A stretch of DNA of 45,778 bases from DAOSCP01 sp035379625 (GTDB lineage: Bacteria > Bacteroidota > Ignavibacteria > Ignavibacteriales > DAOSCP01). The notes under the pieces are model-generated. The model did not search any database and was not told where the DNA came from. It was given only the letters and a program-made list of their open reading frames with translations. The position numbers were made by a program, and so were the translations under genes. The stretch covers positions 1 through 45,778 of the forward strand of contig DAOSVM010000020.1 of the NCBI GenBank assembly GCA_035379625.1. Reading direction: 5' to 3'. Position 1 is the stretch's first letter; each line of letters begins with the position of its first letter. Shown here piece by piece: positions 44,308 through 45,778 of this stretch.

Positions 44308-45471
44308 TTATTCTATCCATTTCTTATGGATATAATCAGCAATTACTGGTGATTTTTCTTTGTCTGTAAATATTGTGTATCTCAAGGTTGTAAGTGAAAG
44401 ATATTTAATATCTTTTCCGAAATTTGTATAAAGTTCTTTTAATATGTTTAGTTCTCTTGAGATGCCTTCTCCAAAAAGTGAAACAGCAGAGATATTTTCC
44501 GATTTAATGTTAATTCCAAGATAGTTTTGAAATTCTTTTACAAAATTTATATTATATAGGTTTTGAGTGTTAATGATAACTTTAATTTCATTTACAGTTG
44601 TTGATATTTCTTTTACTTCGATGTTATTAATGTTTAAAAATTCGATAGTTTTATTTAATATATCATAGCTATTTGGAATGAAAATAATAAGTATGTTGTT
44701 ATCTATTGCAACGGTTTTAATGCCGGATGAAATATTATTTGGTAATTTTCTTATGATGGTTTCTTTTTCTCTTGAGAAAGTGCTTCTTGCGTAAATAGCA
44801 ATATTTTTTTCTTTGGCAAATTGGACAGCATCGGCATTCAATACTTTGGCGCCCCAGGTTGCCATTTCCTGCATCACATCGTATGAAATTTCGGGTAAAT
44901 GTTTCGCTTCTTTGATGACATTGGGATCTGCTGTATAGACGCCATCAATATCCGAGTAGATTTCGCAGCGAATAGCATCCAATGCAGCTGCAAGAGCAAC
45001 TGCGGATGTATCTGAACCACCACGCCCTAAGGTTGTAATATCTCTTTTATAACTTACGCCTTGGAAGCCGCCTACAACGACGATTTTATTTTTTGTTAAT
45101 TCATCTTCCACTCTGAAAGGGCGAACTTCAATTATTTTTGCGTTATTATGGTTATCGTTTGTTATAATTCCTGCTTGTGAACCAGTAAGAGAAACAGCAT
45201 CTTCGCCCAAATCTTTAATGGCCATACATAGTAAAGACATTGTAATTCTTTCGCCGGTAGAAAGTAACATATCCATTTCACGGCTATCAGGATTTTCGGT
45301 AATACTTTTTGCTAATTCAATTAGGTTATTGGTGGTTTTTCCCATAGCAGAAACTACAACAACAACGTTATAGCCAGCTCTTTTAGTAGTAACAATCATT
45401 TGTGCAATTTTTTTTATTTTTTCTATATCTGCAACACTGCTACCGCCATATTTTTGGACTATAATTTGCAT
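44308..45471 (-). CDS. lysC: Aspartate kinase
   Basis: 387 residues. It phosphorylates aspartate in the pathway to lysine, threonine and methionine. Kinase domain: KYGGSS (7-12), TGERIT, LGRGGSDTSAVALA (about 149-162) and SDIDGVYTADP. Residues about 250-387 are two ACT domains for feedback inhibition; they are less conserved. The ATG lies 6 bp after the bioF stop, so the two are one unit. Confidence 0.93.
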   Translation of the reverse strand: MQIIVQKYGGSSVADIEKIKKIAQMIVTTKRAGYNVVVVVSAMGKTTNNLIELAKSITENPDSREMDMLLSTGERITMSLLCMAIKDLGEDAVSLTGSQAGIITNDNHNNAKIIEVRPFRVEDELTKNKIVVVGGFQGVSYKRDITTLGRGGSDTSAVALAAALDAIRCEIYSDIDGVYTADPNVIKEAKHLPEISYDVMQEMATWGAKVLNADAVQFAKEKNIAIYARSTFSREKETIIRKLPNNISSGIKTVAIDNNILIIFIPNSYDILNKTIEFLNINNIEVKEISTTVNEIKVIINTQNLYNINFVKEFQNYLGINIKSENISAVSLFGEGISRELNILKELYTNFGKDIKYLSLTTLRYTIFTDKEKSPVIADYIHKKWIE

Positions 45472-45477
45472 AGATTT

Positions 45478-45778
45478 TTACTCGCTTTTTAATACTTTTT
45501 GGATAACAGTTTTTATTTTTTGGATATCATCATTATTTAAGTTAGCAGTTAGAGATAATCTTAAACGGCTTGTTCCCTGGGGAACTGTAGGAGGACGAAT
45601 GGCTAACAATAGAATTTCATTTTCTTGAAATAAACGTGCTAATTTTAAAGTTTTTTCGTTATCGCCAATGATAATAGGTATTATATGGCTTTGTGATATT
45701 GATTTAGATTGCGTGGAATTTTCAGTAAAAGATCTAATTTCTGAGCTTATTCTTTTCAGATATTGTCGCTCTGAAGTA
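45478..45778 (-). CDS. bioF: 8-Amino-7-oxononanoate synthase, C-terminal end (cut by window end)
   Basis: The last 100 residues. The motif AIRPPTVPQGTSRLRLSL is the family's substrate-binding C-terminal segment; IIPIIIGDNEKTLKLARLFQEN precedes it. BioF joins pimeloyl-ACP or -CoA with alanine, using PLP, in biotin synthesis. 2-Amino-3-ketobutyrate ligase is related but lacks this RPPTVP form. Its stop is 6 bp before the lysC ATG. The start lies outside the window. Confidence 0.82.
   Translation of the reverse strand, partial: TSERQYLKRISSEIRSFTENSTQSKSISQSHIIPIIIGDNEKTLKLARLFQENEILLLAIRPPTVPQGTSRLRLSLTANLNNDDIQKIKTVIQKVLKSE

Overview
The window is strongly AT-rich, gene-dense DNA from a Gram-negative bacterium, most likely of the Bacteroidota/Chlorobiota group (Ignavibacteria- or Kapabacteria-like). 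The grounds are several promoters of the TTTG-N18-20-TAnnTTTG type, a Chlorobium-type 2[4Fe-4S] ferredoxin, ExbB/ExbD, a TonB-receptor remnant with a carboxypeptidase-like N-terminal domain, CMP-KDO synthetase (so LPS), and menaquinone genes menB and menE. The rank is an inference; no 16S gene is present.

Layout. 1-5042 is accessory: the right end of a mobile-looking element, a three-gene legionaminic/bacillosamine-type nucleotide-sugar operon (legB, legC, NeuD/PglD-like acetyltransferase), then a second element that carries a frameshifted gene for an internally repetitive protein. 5127-17615 is housekeeping: a carboxyltransferase (PycB/OadA type), an Omp85-like barrel protein, rsmE, kdsB, an SLC45-like sugar transporter, adenosine deaminase, an AspT-type transporter, TauE/SafE permease, a glycosyltransferase and ftsE. 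tRNA-Phe (17741-17813) is followed by a gene-free element (17873-18543). 18591-30707 holds a 1217-residue GH13 protein, an M64 peptidase, a Nudix hydrolase, menE, umuC, a U32 protein broken by a frameshift, umuD and an AlkD-like glycosylase. After the ferredoxin comes another gene-free element (31256-31780). 31882-41042 is a long plus-strand series: ssb, a CNNM/CorC protein, an MCE protein, acpS, menB, exbB-exbD-exbD, yqeY, cvpA and mutS2. The end holds a TonB-receptor fragment, a DUF389 membrane protein, a DUF4097-like exported protein, a cluster of GTTCTC...GAGAAC repeats, lysC and the 3' end of bioF.

The most unusual content is a family of four related elements (right end at 131-190; 2993-5042; 17873-18543; 31256-31780). 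They share an inverted tip, GCTCAGACGGTGTAAGC, and two different GC-rich ends. The left end has a variable-sequence hairpin followed by an invariant AGCGGGCCG/GAA/CGGCCCGCT hairpin; the right end has a GCCCGTGCGCC hairpin. The two complete non-coding copies also contain an array of about 17-bp AT-rich iteron-like repeats. No transposase is seen in any of them. One copy carries the repetitive-protein gene. Its reading frame, like that of the U32 protein elsewhere, is restored only by adding one base in a run of A.

The genes mostly work in the cell envelope (KDO, nucleotide sugars, Omp85, MCE, ExbBD), DNA repair (UmuCD, AlkD, SSB, MutS2), menaquinone synthesis and central or amino-acid metabolism.
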